64,000 bases of DNA from Cinclus cinclus (GCF_963662255.1 NC_085067.1:8894148-8958147), one strand, 5' to 3'. Shown: positions 38,501-53,405, numbered from the stretch's first letter. The notes: generated from the letters alone by a model not told the origin. Numbers and translations are program-made.

Positions 38501-41500
38501 GTAACACACGCTCTCCGGCTTGCCCTAGATTGTATGGAATGGCTGGCATGGCGTGACATCCATCAGAGAGGGCCCTGATGGAGGGCTGAGGCAGGGAAAG
38601 TGGTTTTGACCTCTGAAGGGTCTCTGTGGTAAGAAGGCAAGGGAAGAAGTGCTGCTGTTGGGAACAATTTATGTTGTGACTGTTGGTGTCGTGGGGTTTA
38701 ATGCACGTCAAGGGCACTTTGACCTTTGAATAGAATCTTTTGGTGTGAATTTGTGTCTTTTCTCCTCTCTTTCCTCCCCTTAAAGAAAATTCAAAATAAA
38801 TACTGAAAATCAAAACCATCTGTTTTGAGAGGACCAAATTGCCTCTCTTAATTTTATGGGATTTGGATATTACTGAACGATTAGAAGTCCTACTAATTTT
38901 TACTGTCTGGCTATTGTGCTTGTAGGCAGTGACTCTGCTAGCATTAGTCATTTTAACTATGGGAAAAAAAATAATAAAAATGCAATTAATGTGGCTCAAC
39001 AGCTGAGTCTGCTGGACTTTAAAAAAAAAGGAGGGGAAAAAGTAAATTTTAATGAGTTCTGGGATCATAAAGATACATCTGGTGGATGGATTAGCCAAGT
39101 TTTCAACCATAGAATGTGTATTGAAAAACTCAGTGAGTTATGTAGCTACAAAAGTGGATCTTTGCATGTTTATAAGGCCTCAGTGCAATCTCCTTATATT
39201 TGCCTAATGACAAACAGACATCTCACAGAGGCGTAGCCCAGGACACACATGGGCTGAAACAGCTCCCTAAGCTGAGAGTATTTGTATTGGGGTGCTGCTG
39301 CTACTAGTAAATATTACAGAATCCATTAAATGTAGGGGGGGAGGAAAATATTTTGGTGTTGCATGAAAGAAAAGAGAAGGAAGGGAATGGAGTGGGGTAG
39401 AGAGGAGAGGGAGAACTGGAATTTTAAATGAACATGATGTGTGGGCTAAGATATTGTGCCTCCACTGCTGAACCAGAAAATTTATAACAACTGTTTGTCA
39501 TGTGTATGTATTTATAGCCATTCAAGTAATGAAGAAGTTTCATGAGGTTGTAATAACATATCAAGATGGATGTAATTAAAACAGAAGCAAATTGACACCT
39601 CTAGATTAAAGGCAAACTCTAAACTAATACACCTGTACGCTGTCACTTATGTATTAGTTGTCTGGGGCAGTCTGCCAGATATGCAAATAAAGACACTGGC
39701 AAATTTCCTTGGATGTGTGGTTATGAAAAACCCAACTATTTAATCATTTACCTAGCGCTGCTCAGGTTTGTAGCAAGGGTAGAATTTAATAATTTGGTGT
39801 CCCCATGCTTTGTGATGGGCAGAGGGATTAAAAGCTACGGGATGAGGGGAAAGGAGCAAGGAGAAATACAGCACAAGGGGCTGCTGGGGAATAATGTTCT
39901 TTACAGTGGGACCCTTCCCTCAGCAAAGAGGTGTCAGCTGCTCCATTTCAGATCTGCCCTGACTCTTGAAGCTCCAGAGCACTGAAGAGTCCTTGACATT
40001 GACACTCTGTAGCTTTTGAGCACAGTTCAAGGCTTTTGAAAACTGCCCTGTAACAGCAGGCTTTGGTTCTGTCGTGCTGCAGGTGCAAACTTCTAAAATT
40101 TATACTTTTGCAGCAATTCAGATCTGATGGAAATACTAGGTCTGTGAAATGGCTATAAAGTTGCTTAGGAATTTTACCTAAGAGTATTTTTCAAGTTGTT
40201 TCAATTTGCAGAAGCTGAAAACATTTCCAGTGGAGTTGTGGACATCCATTTCAGCCTGTGGTCAATAGGTCTGCTCTCCTCATTAACGCTCAGTCTGCAA
40301 ACTGCTGATGTCAAACAGGCTGGTGCTATGGAGCAGGAAGGGAGTTAGTTATTTGCCTTGTTAGTTCCAGGGCTCTGAATGGAAATGCCAGCCTTGTTTT
40401 GGGGTAATTTGCACCCCAGATAACCTGCATTCCTTTAAGTGCCCCGGGAACAGAAACAAGCCTTCATGTGGCTTGTGAATAACCCCGTGGCTGGTGATGA
40501 GGGTACTCTGTTAAAACCCTGATGTCTGTGCCTCCAGCTCCTCCTCCCTGAGTGGGAAAAGTGCTACCTTTTGTGGATTCCTTGGATGGTTGCTTGGGTA
40601 TGTAAAACTAGTTATAAGTAGGTTGATACCACAGGAACTCAATGAAGCCTGAAATTCTTGAACTCGGTTTTGAATTCCGGCTTGAAGTTTTCTGTCCCAG
40701 TTGGGGATGAGCCACGAGAAAATCCCACTATGGGCTGGAGCTCTGCAGAGTGGGGGCTGCTAAATGCACCAATTTCCAGGGAGCTGACAGCATGAAAACT
40801 CCAACTGGCATGTTTTGTTAGACTTCTTCTGAATTAAAGAGATTCCTTTTTTAGTGCATCTGGACATTAAGGATCACTCATATGAGGTACATAGGTACAT
40901 GGCTTCAAAGTGTTTTGAAATGGTAGGATTTTTTGTCTTCAATATTTCAACAACTTTTCTTCCACCTTTAATCTTTCATGAGCAGAAGCTTCAAAAGATA
41001 ATTAGCAAAACATGCTTTTATCTGCATTTATCTCAAAACATGATTAATTTTTTAACTGCAATTATAGCAATCATTTCAAGTTTACTCTATATTAATGAGT
41101 AAAGGATTTTTTTGAGAGATCATGAGCCTAAATATGGCTATATTGGCTGAGTTGAAAGGTGCATTTATGAGTATGCTTTTGTTTTTATTGCTAGGGATTG
41201 AATTTCCAGTTCCAGGAAGTAGTATTTCACATGGATTAACGTCTTTGAAATGCTTTTGCCCAGATTCACTAGATCATTTTGAGAAGCTGGCAATGATAAG
41301 AACTGGATCATGCACTTTGCAGGACCTGGCTACTGAATACCCAGTTCCATGTTTCCCTTGTGATGGTGATTTTTTGCTCCATGCTGTGCATGTGTTCCTT
41401 TGCTTGTTGCCCTTGGCGTTGAAATGTAAGATATTTGATGCAGACGGCTTGTTGTTAATGAATTAGCAATGAACTTGTAAGTTTTCACCTCTACCATTCC

Positions 41501-44500
41501 TGTCTTTGTTGTAGGCAGCTTAAGGCATTTTTTATTACTATTTCACTTCTGAGAGAAAGGTGTTCATGTCTGTTCCTGTCCTTATTGCTGCTACTAATGC
41601 AGGACTGTCCAGCTGGTGTCCTGCAGCCTGGATCCTGTCTGTACATCCAGAGTGTGGCTACAGAGCCCCTCCAAAATTGTGACACTGGCACAGAGATATC
41701 CCAAAACAGGTACCCATTGCAAAGCCTTCAAAAGCAATGAACCACTGCAGAGGACTGCTGGCAAGAAGTACAATTAAACCCCCTTTTCACCAGAGTACAG
41801 CTTTTGCATAATGTTGCCCTGTGAAGACTGGCTGCTCCTCAGCCCTGGCACTTGCTTCTCCATCAACAGGAGGGAGAGATTTTGGGCCAGAGTTGCAGTT
41901 TCACCGCTCTGTGCCTCCTAAGGAACCAGGCAGAGAGCAGCCCTGGGGCTGCTGGAGGTGATGCTGGGCTGGTGGCATGGCCCCAGCTACCACAGCAGAG
42001 CTCAGGCAGCACGGTAAACAGAGCAGGCTCTGAGACTGCTATCACAAGGGTAAGGACAAGAGTTTATTGTTGGCTTTTTTCCCCCCTTGTTTCCCTTTGT
42101 TTAGGTCCTGGTCCTGGATGTCAGAGAGGATTTGGAGTAAGCATGCACAGCCTTGGTTCATGTCTGATTTTAGCTTCTAAACTGAGATTGCAGATCCCTG
42201 CCCTGTGGTCCCTGGGGGGGGTGGATGGGTCGGTGGCTGCAGCAGTGAATTGGGCAGCTGCATAGGAGAGCACACGGGTGAATAATCAGATTTCTGATAA
42301 ACCCAGGTCTCTAAGTCCCTTGAATGGGCAGCTTTGCTGTGAATGGCCTCGTGAGGTCTGTTGTGGCTGCTCTCTTTGTTTGGTACTCTGACAAAAAATT
42401 GCTCTGGTGTCCTTGTTGGCATATTTTTACATCTGTTATCCATATTTTCAATTTGTTCTGGCTGCAGTCTTACTTTGTTTTGCAAAATCTACCTGGGATT
42501 GGGACGGAGATATATGTTTGCTAAGGCAGATTTGGAAATTGTGTTGTTGAAATACAGCCCATATGGGCCATTGTAAAATGGTTACTGCAGCATATAATTG
42601 CCTTCACAATGATGTGCTTTGTCATTTTCTTTCCATCTTCAAAGAGGCGCTCCTGTAGTCTGCTGACAGCAATGGTGGTATTAGAAAACATATGGATTTG
42701 TAAAGGCATTAAACTGTCTTTAGTTCAAGGATTAGATTACTGTGTCACAGTGTGGGTCACCACGTTTTTGTGGGGATAGGCTGCACTGCAATGTGTTGGT
42801 TCATGTTACAGGTTAGGGAAGGGTTTGTTTATTTATTGAAAATAGCTGATATAAGATCCTTTCAAATACATGGGGAAGGAGGTGTCTCCTTGTGCAGGTT
42901 ATGAGCTGCAGCTCTGTCCAAGGGCTGTGGTCCCACCTCACCCTGCATCATGTTGGTCAGGGCTCACCATCCACACTGACAAGGGATCTCATCAGGAAAT
43001 GCCATTTACAACCCCACAATGTAAATGTAAACCCCACAAAATTTGCTCTGAAAATTTAAGGACTTTTTTTTTTTTTAAGTCCTCCGTGCTGGGCTGCTGC
43101 TCTGAACATTTTGTGTATTTGTCTTGTGTTCATTTTACACTTCACAGGTCCACACATTTTGGAGTACAGGGAAATCTGTTCAGCTTTTACCTCTTTTTCT
43201 TTCTTGACGGTTTGAGGTGTGGCTTTTGTGTGGTGGTTGGAGGTCTGCAGTACCTCTGTCAGCACAGGTCTGTGCAGCATTCTCATCATGGGGTGCACAT
43301 GGCATAGACATGGCACACAGCCTGTCCCCAGCCTGGAGTGATGCTCGTGCTCTTTACACCATCCAAAGGGGAAAGCTAGAGAGTGGCGGGGATAAAGAAT
43401 AACACGTAAAGAAGATCCTTCTTTTTTAGTTTTATTACTGGTTTTTGTCTTATTTTTTGCAGCCTCTTCAGTTCTGTGCTCTGCCTGGCTGGCACCTTGA
43501 AACAGATGGGCACTTGTTTGGCCCATGGTCACCTTCACCACGTGCACTTGCTGTTGTGTTTGGGTTTGCACAGGTCACTTCCACAGCAGCTCTTTGATGC
43601 CTCTTTTTCTCAAACAAACACACTTTTAATGAGCATGCTGAGCTGGCCCTTGGGGGACATGGGCTGGTTTCTGTGCAGGCACAGTCATCCTTGGTAACCT
43701 TGAAGCAGTCACTCCTTTCCCATTTCAGCATGGCTGTGTGAGCACCTGCTCTGGGGCTGGGCTGAGTAGGGATGGATTTGGCATTGGATCCATGTGTATC
43801 TCAGGGGACCTGCTGCATTCAGGCTGTAGATTTGGGTTTCTTGACTGAGAAGAGCAGGCATGTGGGGACAATGCTGATGTGTGAGGTAGTATTTAGTGTG
43901 AAGTCAAAATATGTGCTTAGGGATCACCTTGAGCTAGTTTTGCTGTAGCTGAGTTTTTCTGTCCACAAAATAGGTTTAATAATGCTGTCCTTCTTCTGAG
44001 TTTGCCTGGCTACTTAATTAGCATCTGCAGGGTGCTCAAATAGTAAGTGGTTAACATAAAATATTGACATAATTTTACTGTAGACAATAAAGCACCACTG
44101 CCTGTGCGCATGTAGCAGGGACCTGCCTAGAAGACTTATTTAAATAGCTGAAAACACTTTTTTTGGTTGTCAACCACCATTTTTAAAATAAAGCTGCAAT
44201 TTTGCCTTAAAATTGCTGACAACAGCCAGCTTCATTAAGGAAATCTGATGTGAATGGTAACAGTGAAATTTTGATTAATACTTTGTCTTTCTTTATACTG
44301 TTGTGATTATTAGGTGTGTGAAAGTTGGTGTTGCTTAGTTATGGCTTGCTTCAGTTTTAAATCACAACATTGTACATCCCAGCTGTGGTGGGTGTCATGG
44401 CTATTTATGGTAATATCTTTCTTTAAATCCATTGAAGAGTAGGGAAGTAACTTTCCTTCTGCCTACAAGAAATGTTAAAGGATGTATTACTAACTCTGGC

Positions 44501-44602
44501 AACTGTGATGGTGATAAGCAAATTAGGTCTGTCATAATGCCAGGGTCTACAGGTATAATATGTCATAAAACTGGTATATTTCTGGTACTAGCTGACCTAT
44601 AA

Positions 44603-44618
44603 AAATAAATAAATAAAT
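44603..44618 (+). repeat. (AAAT)4 microsatellite
   Basis: Four AAAT units in tandem inside AUTS2 intron 1. Confidence 0.9.
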
Positions 44619-46322
44619 GCAGGGGGTTTTTTAATCCTGGTGTAGCAAATTTAAGAGCAAAGCTGCTTTACCATAAGGTTTGTGTAAGGTGAACACAAAG
44701 TTCATGTGTATAGTGTGTTTCTACAGCAAACAGTGCAGAAGGGAGAAAGAAACAATCTAGTGACAAGCTCCCACTGATATCCCCAGGTTTTGCTGTGGGT
44801 CTTTGTCAGGGCTTTATTTAAGGACATATTTTTGCAGATGTTAGAATCAGACATCTTTAAGGTGTTTGTGTATATTAAAAATCATAGCATAGTGCACTTT
44901 AAATCAGGACATGCTGAAGTGCAGTTTGGAGTGGGATGTTATAAGGTGTATACAAAAACATACCTTTAATATGAAGCTCCCTAACAGTGACTTGTTTTTA
45001 AAGAATAGTTTATTTTGAGTGGAAGCTTGGGAGAATGATGTGGGATTTTTTTGGTTTGGGGCTTTCAGAAGATTGAGTCTGGTGGGACAGCTCCTGAAGC
45101 TACAGGGCAAGGCATCCAAACTCTGCCTTGTGAGGCAGCTTATCATCATCCTGTGGGATGCAGGATGTGGCCACATGCTGGAACATCCCTGGCCATGCTG
45201 GAAAAGCCCAGCAGAGAGCTTGGGGACCACTGGTAACAGTGAGACTGAAATAACTCACTGGCATGAGCCTGTATTTGTCAAAAGCTTTTTTTCCATCCCT
45301 TACCTGGATGAGTTTGGATTCAAGCACAGTTTCAGGTGTGGAAGTAACACACTGCATCGGAAGTCTCTACTGTATGGGATTGAATTTTATCCCTTCCTAA
45401 GAGAAATAGTGAACTTAGCAGCTTTGCTTGCAGAAGTCCTGGTAGCATCGAGTCATCAAGATTTCCCTGGAAGTGGCATTCCTTTGGGTAATTACTTTGG
45501 AAAGCTTCTGCAGGGTGCTTCCTCCTCTCCCTGGGGCAGACACCTTCCCATCCCACCACATATTGCTGCTTTCTCCAGTACCAGCTAAACAGGTGGCAAG
45601 ATTCAAATCACCACTCTCTGAATGGAGTTAGCTCTCCACAATAGCTCACTAGAGGCCTGTTTTGTTACAGAACATTGATTAAATAAATATTCCTATGCAT
45701 ACAAAAGAGGAGAAATCTGTTACAACACTCTGTAGTTATTTTTCCATTAATGGCAAGGAGCTCTCTCTAATTTTCCTGCCCCTTTCAATCTGTTTCCCTG
45801 TCTCCCTCCCTTCCCATCACTACTAATGCCTTGAAGTGCATGAGTAACATACAAAGAGCTCACAATCCCTCTGGTTCAGATCTGAAAAGGCTGTGGCTCC
45901 AACTCACTGTGCTTTGGGAAATCCCCCTGGCCCATGCAGAGCAGAACTGACTGCTCCATGCATGTGGTTTTGTTTAACTTGATATTTCATGTTCAGTATC
46001 AGCATTCCTTGAGCTAACTGACCTCCATTAATTTATATAGCACCAGTTAAAAATACAATTTTGCAATACCAGCATTTTGCATAATATTGACAATTGGGGC
46101 AAAATATTTGACTTCTGAAGAATGCCTTTTTTCTTCTGTGCTCTTCTGTGCCCTCTGATTTTTAAAAGCTTTGAGGCAGAAGTTACTGCTCTGTGGTTTG
46201 TGCTGATTGGAGGTGTGTGTATGTTTTGGAAGAAGAGCACCACATACTCAGAGCCTGGCAGCCAAAGGCAGCTCCACTGCAAGCAGCAGATATGATTTGG
46301 TGTAAAATGGTGGCATCTTAAA

Positions 46323-46360
46323 ATAAATATAGGGTAAATAATTCATAAATATAGGGTAAA
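46323..46360 (+). repeat. Direct repeat of a 16-mer, 22-bp period
   Basis: ATAAATATAGGGTAAA occurs at 46,323-46,338 and again perfectly at 46,345-46,360. This is a local tandem duplication with a 6-bp spacer. Confidence 0.95.
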
Positions 46361-46542
46361 GGGGGAAAACAGCTTGTCTGGTTTTAAGTTCAGTAGGTAT
46401 TTGTCTTAAGAAAGAGCTTTTGATAGAACAGATGTCTCGCTGCAAGAAATGTGGACTATAAGGAAATACCATGGATTTACTTTGGCTTTGCCTTGATGTG
46501 ATAGAGATAAAAATCCACCCCAAAGAGAGTAACTCAAACTTC

Positions 46543-46568
46543 TTTTTTTTTTTTTTTTTTTTTTTTTT
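46543..46568 (+). repeat. T26 homopolymer
   Basis: An uninterrupted run of 26 T followed by GTATCCCCGGCAGG. No retroposed gene is recognised on either side, so it is treated as a simple repeat. Confidence 0.9.
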
Positions 46569-49500
46569 GTATCCCCGGCAGGCAATGATATCTATTACTT
46601 TGAAAAAAACCTGAAGTCAGCATTTCTGTATCATCATTTTTCTTAAACAAACTTAGAGCAGTTAAATCACAGAGCTGTTACTCTGGAGAAGTAAATTGTG
46701 TAATACATTTTTCAAAGACCATTAATGAAGCCTCCTTTCATTACATGGATTTGTCCTAAAATACTTGCCACAGTTGGTTAGATTTAGGACTAGGGCTGGA
46801 GAAGTACCTGTTTGGATAAAGCTGATCATCTGGTCAAGGAGAGCCTTGTCCTCTTGCCTGAGCTGTGTTGGGATTGCCATGGTAGAAATGAAGCTGTGCC
46901 AGCACACTCTGCTGTCCCCAGGGGGAGAGAGCTTTGTTGGCTGGGGGTGAGAAAGGACTGGCTGTGGAAGGCTGTGGAAGAAGCCCGGTGCCTGTCTGCT
47001 CTTGCTTGCTGTGGGCAGTTAGTTGGAAGTGGCACTAACCTGAGTTTAATTCTAGTTTTACGTTGCAACAACATGCCAGCTGTTCCCTGTATTCTTCTGT
47101 GGCACTGCAATGTAATTATTTTTTTGTTATCTTTCAAGATGTAATTTTATGTTGGTGTGCTTTCTCACTAACCCTTTGGTGCAGAAAATGTACAGCTAAT
47201 TCATTTTTCTGGGAACATGAAGAAGCAAGGGAGAAAATCCCAAATTGTGGGGCCAAGGGGCTATGCTAAAGGCAGCTGAGGAGCAACGTGCAGGGAGGAA
47301 AGGCCCTGTCTCAGATGGAGTCTGAAAGCCACTGGGACATGTGCAGTGATTAATGGTGTCGTTGCTTTTTAGCTTCATCAAAAGGTTTCAGTGTAAGAGT
47401 TTCTAAGGAATGCTGATATTCACAGGAACCTATCAAAGGGTACAGAAGATATCAAATGAGCAAGCAGGAATGGGAGTTAATTACTGAACAGTGATTACTC
47501 TGATATAACCAATTATTGGATCATTAAATGTTTATTACCTTTTTTATGCTCCTTTCCCTCGTAAGTGCAGATTTGTCCTCATAGTAATAAAAAAGGGGTG
47601 GATCTGACTCATAAAAAGCCCTTTCAAAAGCTAGCAGGTACTGAAAGGTCATCTCACCCCAACACCTGGCACGCCGAATGCTCACCCTGCTTTCCCTTGC
47701 TTGGTGGGTTTGGGGTCAGGTGCTGTGAACCCTATTGAAAGGGCAGATGATCTCCCTTCTGTGAAGGGGCTGGGGGGAGTGCAGGAGCAGGGCACATAAC
47801 ATCAGCAGGCTCACTGCCATTCCATGTGGGGTTGTGTTCATTCCTTCTGCTCCCACTGGAAGTGGTTGGTTGTTTTTATGTCCCTCTGTCACCCAGAGGC
47901 TCTTTCTAGGAGCCCAAGGACAGAATGCCACAGCTTTCAGTTTCCTTGTGCTCAGAGCATCTCTTCCTCTCCAGTCACTAAGCCTCTCTTAAGATAGAAG
48001 TTGCCATTGCAATGCTGAAATGATGCTTTTGAAAGCGAGACATAAACCCTGCACTGGACATCTGCAAAGTGAAAAATACCATCTTTTCAAGCTGAATGCA
48101 GTTATTTTGGATGACATTTGAGGGTTTAAAATGTTAAAGCAATTTTTTAAAATACAGCTATTTGTGGCTTGCATTGATGATCCTTAAATGTTGACTTGTT
48201 TAAGCTTCGTGTCTTGAGAGAAGTATGGGTCAGAGGAAAAAAAAATAAAAACCCAAATATTTTTCTTTGTCAGCAGAGCATTTCTTGGAGGTGGCCATTA
48301 CTGGTCTGTGTGTGCAGGGGCCTGGGAGGGATCTCCATGGACCTTGTGCCCTTGGTGGGTGTTTGGGGGCAGGTGGAGACACATGGAGGTTGCTCCCAGT
48401 CCTGATGTGTCACAGGCTCCCAGCCATGGGGTTTGTCTCTGCTGTTGGCAGAACGAAGCTGGGGAGGCAGCCAGGGTGCTCTGCCTGCTGGGGGACATGT
48501 GTGACTATCACCAGATCTGCTCAATAAGACAAATTCCTCTGTTCCTGGGGCACTTGGTGTGTGTCATGCTCAGCTCCCACCACCACCACCTCTCAGCAGT
48601 GACCTTGGTTCTATCCCGTGTCCAGTATACTTGTAGAGGAAGTTCTCAGGAACCAAATATTTCTGTGCCTTTTATTTGTAAATTTAGATTAATAATTTTT
48701 ATGATCTTCCCAAGGGGATTATTAGTTTTTTATTAATACTTCCCTTTGCCAAGTTTGAAGCTTCAGCCATTTTTGAGCTAAATCTTCAGTGAATCTTTTT
48801 TTTATTCATTTTTTTCTTTTTACCTTTTTTTTTTTCCTAGTCTTACCAGGACCTTCCCTCACAAATGGGATTTTCAGGTTTTATCTCTGACACCCAAGCC
48901 CCCATGAAAGTCATTGGGGAAGGTCATAGGGAAGGCACATCAGAGATTGAAACCATGAAGCTGTTTGCCACTTTGTGTTATTACTGTGGGGAAAAAAGAG
49001 GAAACTCCATTAAATTGCACTCCCTGTGCTCCTAGGAGTATAAATTACTGTCTTCTCTGCACTGCTGTGTCAAATCAGTTATGTGGCAGTTGGGACTTTG
49101 CTTTTTTTGGAAAGACACTTCCTCCTCCTGATGGATTTTTCTGTAATCCTTCAAAGCAGAACTTTATTCTGGGTTCATTTCCCTATTTTTCTTTAAAAAA
49201 AGTTAAAATAGATCAGGTTTACTTTGCAGAGAAAATATTACGCGTGTCACAGCTTCCTGCTGTGATTGAAGATGATTTTGTCCCTGCAGTGCAAGTCTGT
49301 GGACTCAGGACTTGGCAGCGATGCTTAGGGATGTGCTGCTCGCAGGAGCCCAGGATCCCACACAGGCATCTGCCTCAAACACCATCACTCTGAATATCCA
49401 GCAGCAAACTGCTTCCTGCAGCAGTGGATCACAGTCGAGAAGGACCCCTCTGATCTGCTGCAGTCACATTTGGGGGTTGCAGGCTGGTCTGGGGGTTCTG

Positions 49501-49594
49501 TGCCCTGGCTGCTGTGAGACCCATGGCCAGGGCACTCGGTGCTCTGCTCACAGGCATGGCTGTGATTATCTCTCTGTGACAGCCTCTGTGCAAA

Positions 49595-49632
49595 GTAGTA
49601 ATAATAATATTAATAATAACAATAATTATAAT
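49595..49632 (+). repeat. AAT-type trinucleotide microsatellite
   Basis: An imperfect array of AAT/TAA units with C and T interruptions within AUTS2 intron 1. Confidence 0.9.
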
Positions 49633-52600
49633 GAAATGTCCCTCAGGATTTCCTTTTAATAACTGAACACACAGCAGCCGTTGTAAACTGTTTTTGTAGT
49701 ATCACAGCCTCTCTGAGGAAGAGGAAGGGCAGGCGAGGGTCCCAGGAACACAATGAAAACAAGGCATCCTCTGTTTCAATCCTGTACAAAAATGTATGGT
49801 GGTTGCAAAGCCACAGGAGATGAGCCAGTCTCCAGGACTGCTACAAATGTTATATTTCAATGGAAGGTCAGCCAGAAACAAGGTCAAAACAAGTGCAATA
49901 CACAGAGCAAAGAGCGAAGCTGCGAGGCACAGATAAAGGTTAATGTGAAGGGCTGTTGGCATTAGTGCAGCATGTGGTCAGCTCACTGAGGAGCAGGGGC
50001 TGAACCCTGAGCTAATGAGGAAAGTTTACTCTAATTTTATTATAATATATAATTAACTAGCTTAATGGTTAGCAATTTTCCCTGTGTGTCCGTGGGTGTG
50101 CATACATGTATGTAAAGTCTCATTTTTGGCTTTTGTGTTGTTGCATCATTGCCTTGAACCCTCCAGTACTTCCCTAGGGCTTGGGCTCTCTGTGTTACTC
50201 AGCCCATAGATGCAGAGGGGGAGCAGTGTTTCCAAGAGCCTGTTTTAAATCTGCCCCTGGAATTAGACATGATACCTGTGTGGTACCCTGGATAAGGCAG
50301 ATAGGGTGCTGCTAAAGGTCTGTAGTGCCAAGAGCTTGAATGGAGTCAGACTTTGAAGAAGGACTAAGGGACAGGTCAGCTCCGTTTCTTTCTGGGTTGT
50401 TTGTACCTTTTGCACAGTATTCCTGTGGAAACAGAGAGCTTGAAGTGAAGTCTGCTTTTGTGCTCATCTTTTGACAAGATAAAGTGCACTCTGTTACTAC
50501 GCAGAGATATAAGCAAATCTCCTGTTTTCACTGGGAATTTTAATTTTCCTGGTGCACGAAGATGACAAACCATTGTGGATTCCTTTGCCCCTTCTCTAGA
50601 GAGAGCAGAGAGTAAATAAGCTCCCAAATCAACCCAAAATTGGGCCCCTGACCTGGTAATGTTTGTGATTTTTCTTGGGTTGTGAACAGGCAGAGAAACT
50701 TCTGCTTTGGCCTTGCTGCTGGATGCCAGGAAGTAACCTGGCCCACCAAATGAAAAAATAGGCTTTACCCACATGGTTGATGTTTTTGGGTTGCAGGAAG
50801 CCTTGTTGTACCTGCTGTTACATCCTGGATGTGGTATGAAAACAGCAAAGAAGGAAAATTAGGGTTGGTTTTGTGGTGGATTTTTTTTTTAATGTTGAAT
50901 GATTTTATCTGGATATCTGTTTAGCCTGTCCATTTTCTTGATTTTGCAGGGTACAACTGAGGGCAGACATTATATAGTTGTTTTTTTTTTTTTTCTTTCA
51001 GTATCTTGCTATACACATTTCTCAAACGTAAATGCAAATAACCCTCTTCTCCATTCTTAATCCCTTGGGATGGGAAACCTAAAGGCCATATTCTTCCTTG
51101 AGAAAGGGATTTACCCTTCTAGCTACATTAAATGTTAGCTGGAAACATGTGGCTAACGGCTCCCAAATACTAAGCTGAGACTCTTCCCTTGAGGTTCCAG
51201 TTTATTTGGAAATTTAATTTGTAATTTTTTTCCTTTCAAAGGTTACGCAACTCTTTAAGCCTCTGATTTTAGGTCACTCTGCCGTTTACAGCCAGATCCA
51301 CCTCATCAGTGAGAAGGATCCCTGAGGACTGCAAAAGACTCAGGCTTAGCGTTATCCAGGAAAAATGTGTATAATAGTTGTATTATAAAGTAGTAGGTAA
51401 TGTAACCCCTGTCTGTCAGCCTGATGAGTGCAATGTGAATGGTGGTGTGGTACAGTTCTATTCACTTAAAGCCCTTTTTGACAAAATAATGCTAATTGTC
51501 CTGGGCTGAGTGATGCCAGGGGCTTAGAAATACTTACCAGTATTCATAGAGGGAGCCAAGAGAAGTCAGGTGGAGAAATCAGGGAGATTGGCTCTCATAT
51601 GGAGTTTCAGTGTCTGAGGCACTGCTAAATCTAGCTAAGGATTAATACCAGAATATCCTGCTTGTCCAGGAAACTGGTGACAACACGAAGGCTTGAGATC
51701 AGTGTGAGATGCTTTAGAAGGAATACAGTAATAAATTCACAAATCACCAGAGATAGAAACCAATTGCTTTTCATCCTACATCACATCTGAGCTTTTCCAC
51801 GGTTTGTTTCCTGCTCCAGTAATATGAGATCCCTTTCCACTTCAAGTCTAGCATCATTTTAGTGCTGGCTTTCACCAGAACCCAGAAAAATACTCCAAAT
51901 CCAGCAAAAATTCCCATATTGCTCAGAATCTATTCCTTTAACTATTTGAAGAATTTCATCCTGGATCTGTGCCATCCTGGTCTGTACCACTCTCTAGTGC
52001 CCTCAGGATTCTGGCTGCAGAAGTTCCATTGAAATGGGAACAGAAGTAAGGTGGCACTTGGGAGGCCAGAGGTGGTGTAGATTTGATTTTTTTTTATTTT
52101 TTTTTTTTTTTAAAACGCTGATTACTGCTTAATACCCAGCTCTTGTGAATCTGTTGCCATTACACGTGAGTGATGGAGAGTCTCACCTGTATTTTTGCTG
52201 CTTTTTTCCCTGTATTGTCTCCAGGTCAATGGAGATGCTGTGGCATTCTGCACTGTGCTGGGTGTCCCGAGCTGTGTAAAAGGTGTGGAGCTGCCACAGC
52301 TTCTGCTCATGGCCTTGTCCTGTGCTGTGTTCAGGGGTGCTGGGGCTGCTCCTGACACCCACACCCAGCCTGTCCTGTCTCTCTCCAGCCCCACTGCTCA
52401 TGTGAGCAGTGCTGGAGTTTTCTAAGCATTGCGAAGATGATAAACAGAAGAATACATAATACAAGGGGACAGGGCTTCTTTCTCAAAGCCTCTTTCCCTG
52501 ATTTATCCTTGAGTGCTATGAGCTGGTCCATGCCTCCCATAAGAGTGTGCCCATGAGCCAGGACTGTTTGGATTTTGGGTAAACCTGTGGCTACAGTATT

Positions 52601-53363
52601 GCTGGTTTTATGATGCTGACAGTGACCATGGGTGTGGGGTGTCCTGCTCACCCTCTACCCACAGGGCTACCTTGTCTCCAGCTGCCTGCACCCCATGCAT
52701 GTGCAAAAATAACCCAGAGCAGGGTCTCTTGTGGTCCCCAAGCTCAGCAAGAGAACCCAGCAGGTGCCTGGGGAAGGGGCTGGGATCACAAACACATGGG
52801 ACATCTCTGTGGTAGGGGTGCTGGACACATGGTGGTGGGGGCACCTGTAGTGATGAAAGGATTCAGTCAGCTTCAACTCCTCTCCAGCACTGGAGAGCTT
52901 GCTTTCCCAAAAAGCACTTATGTTTTTAAGCCATTTATTTTCTGTGGCACTGAGTCATTAAACATTTCTGCCAGTGTTTTGTTGTTTTTACTCTGTGTAG
53001 GAGCAGAGGGAATTTATTTAATGTCTCAGTCCAGTAATGCAGGGGCTGAGGAGGTGCTTGACTGCCTGACTCGGCAGGCAGAGGCAAGGATCTTGCTGCC
53101 TGTGACATCTTTCTAGTGAAGTGGGATGTCAAGATCTGAGATCCTTTTCCACTTAGTGTGCAAGAGCATTAGAACAAAAGGAAACAGAAAGCAGCCCTGC
53201 ATCACAAAAGAAACCAAACCAAAACCCCTCGCTAAAGTATATTCTTAATGTTATGAGCAATTTCAGACAGAAATTGAATGAAGCACTTCACCTGAGTGTT
53301 GATGGATCTGCTGGGGTCAGAGGAATTATGCTGGTTTACACCAGTCTTGTATGTGATCCTCCC

Positions 53364-53405
53364 TTTTTTTTTTTCTTCTTTGTTTTGTGTGTTTTTTTTT
53401 TTTTT
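53364..53405 (+). repeat. T-rich low-complexity tract
   Basis: Two T runs (about 11 and 14) are joined by CTTCTTTGTTTTGTGTG. It is a polypyrimidine-like simple sequence, and no acceptor AG with an exon follows. Confidence 0.85.

Noticed and set aside
45019..45588. 189-codon plus-strand open frame in AUTS2 intron 1
   Set aside because: No recognised domain, no conserved-looking motif run and no acceptor or donor in a suitable place. Length alone is within what long AT-moderate introns can produce.
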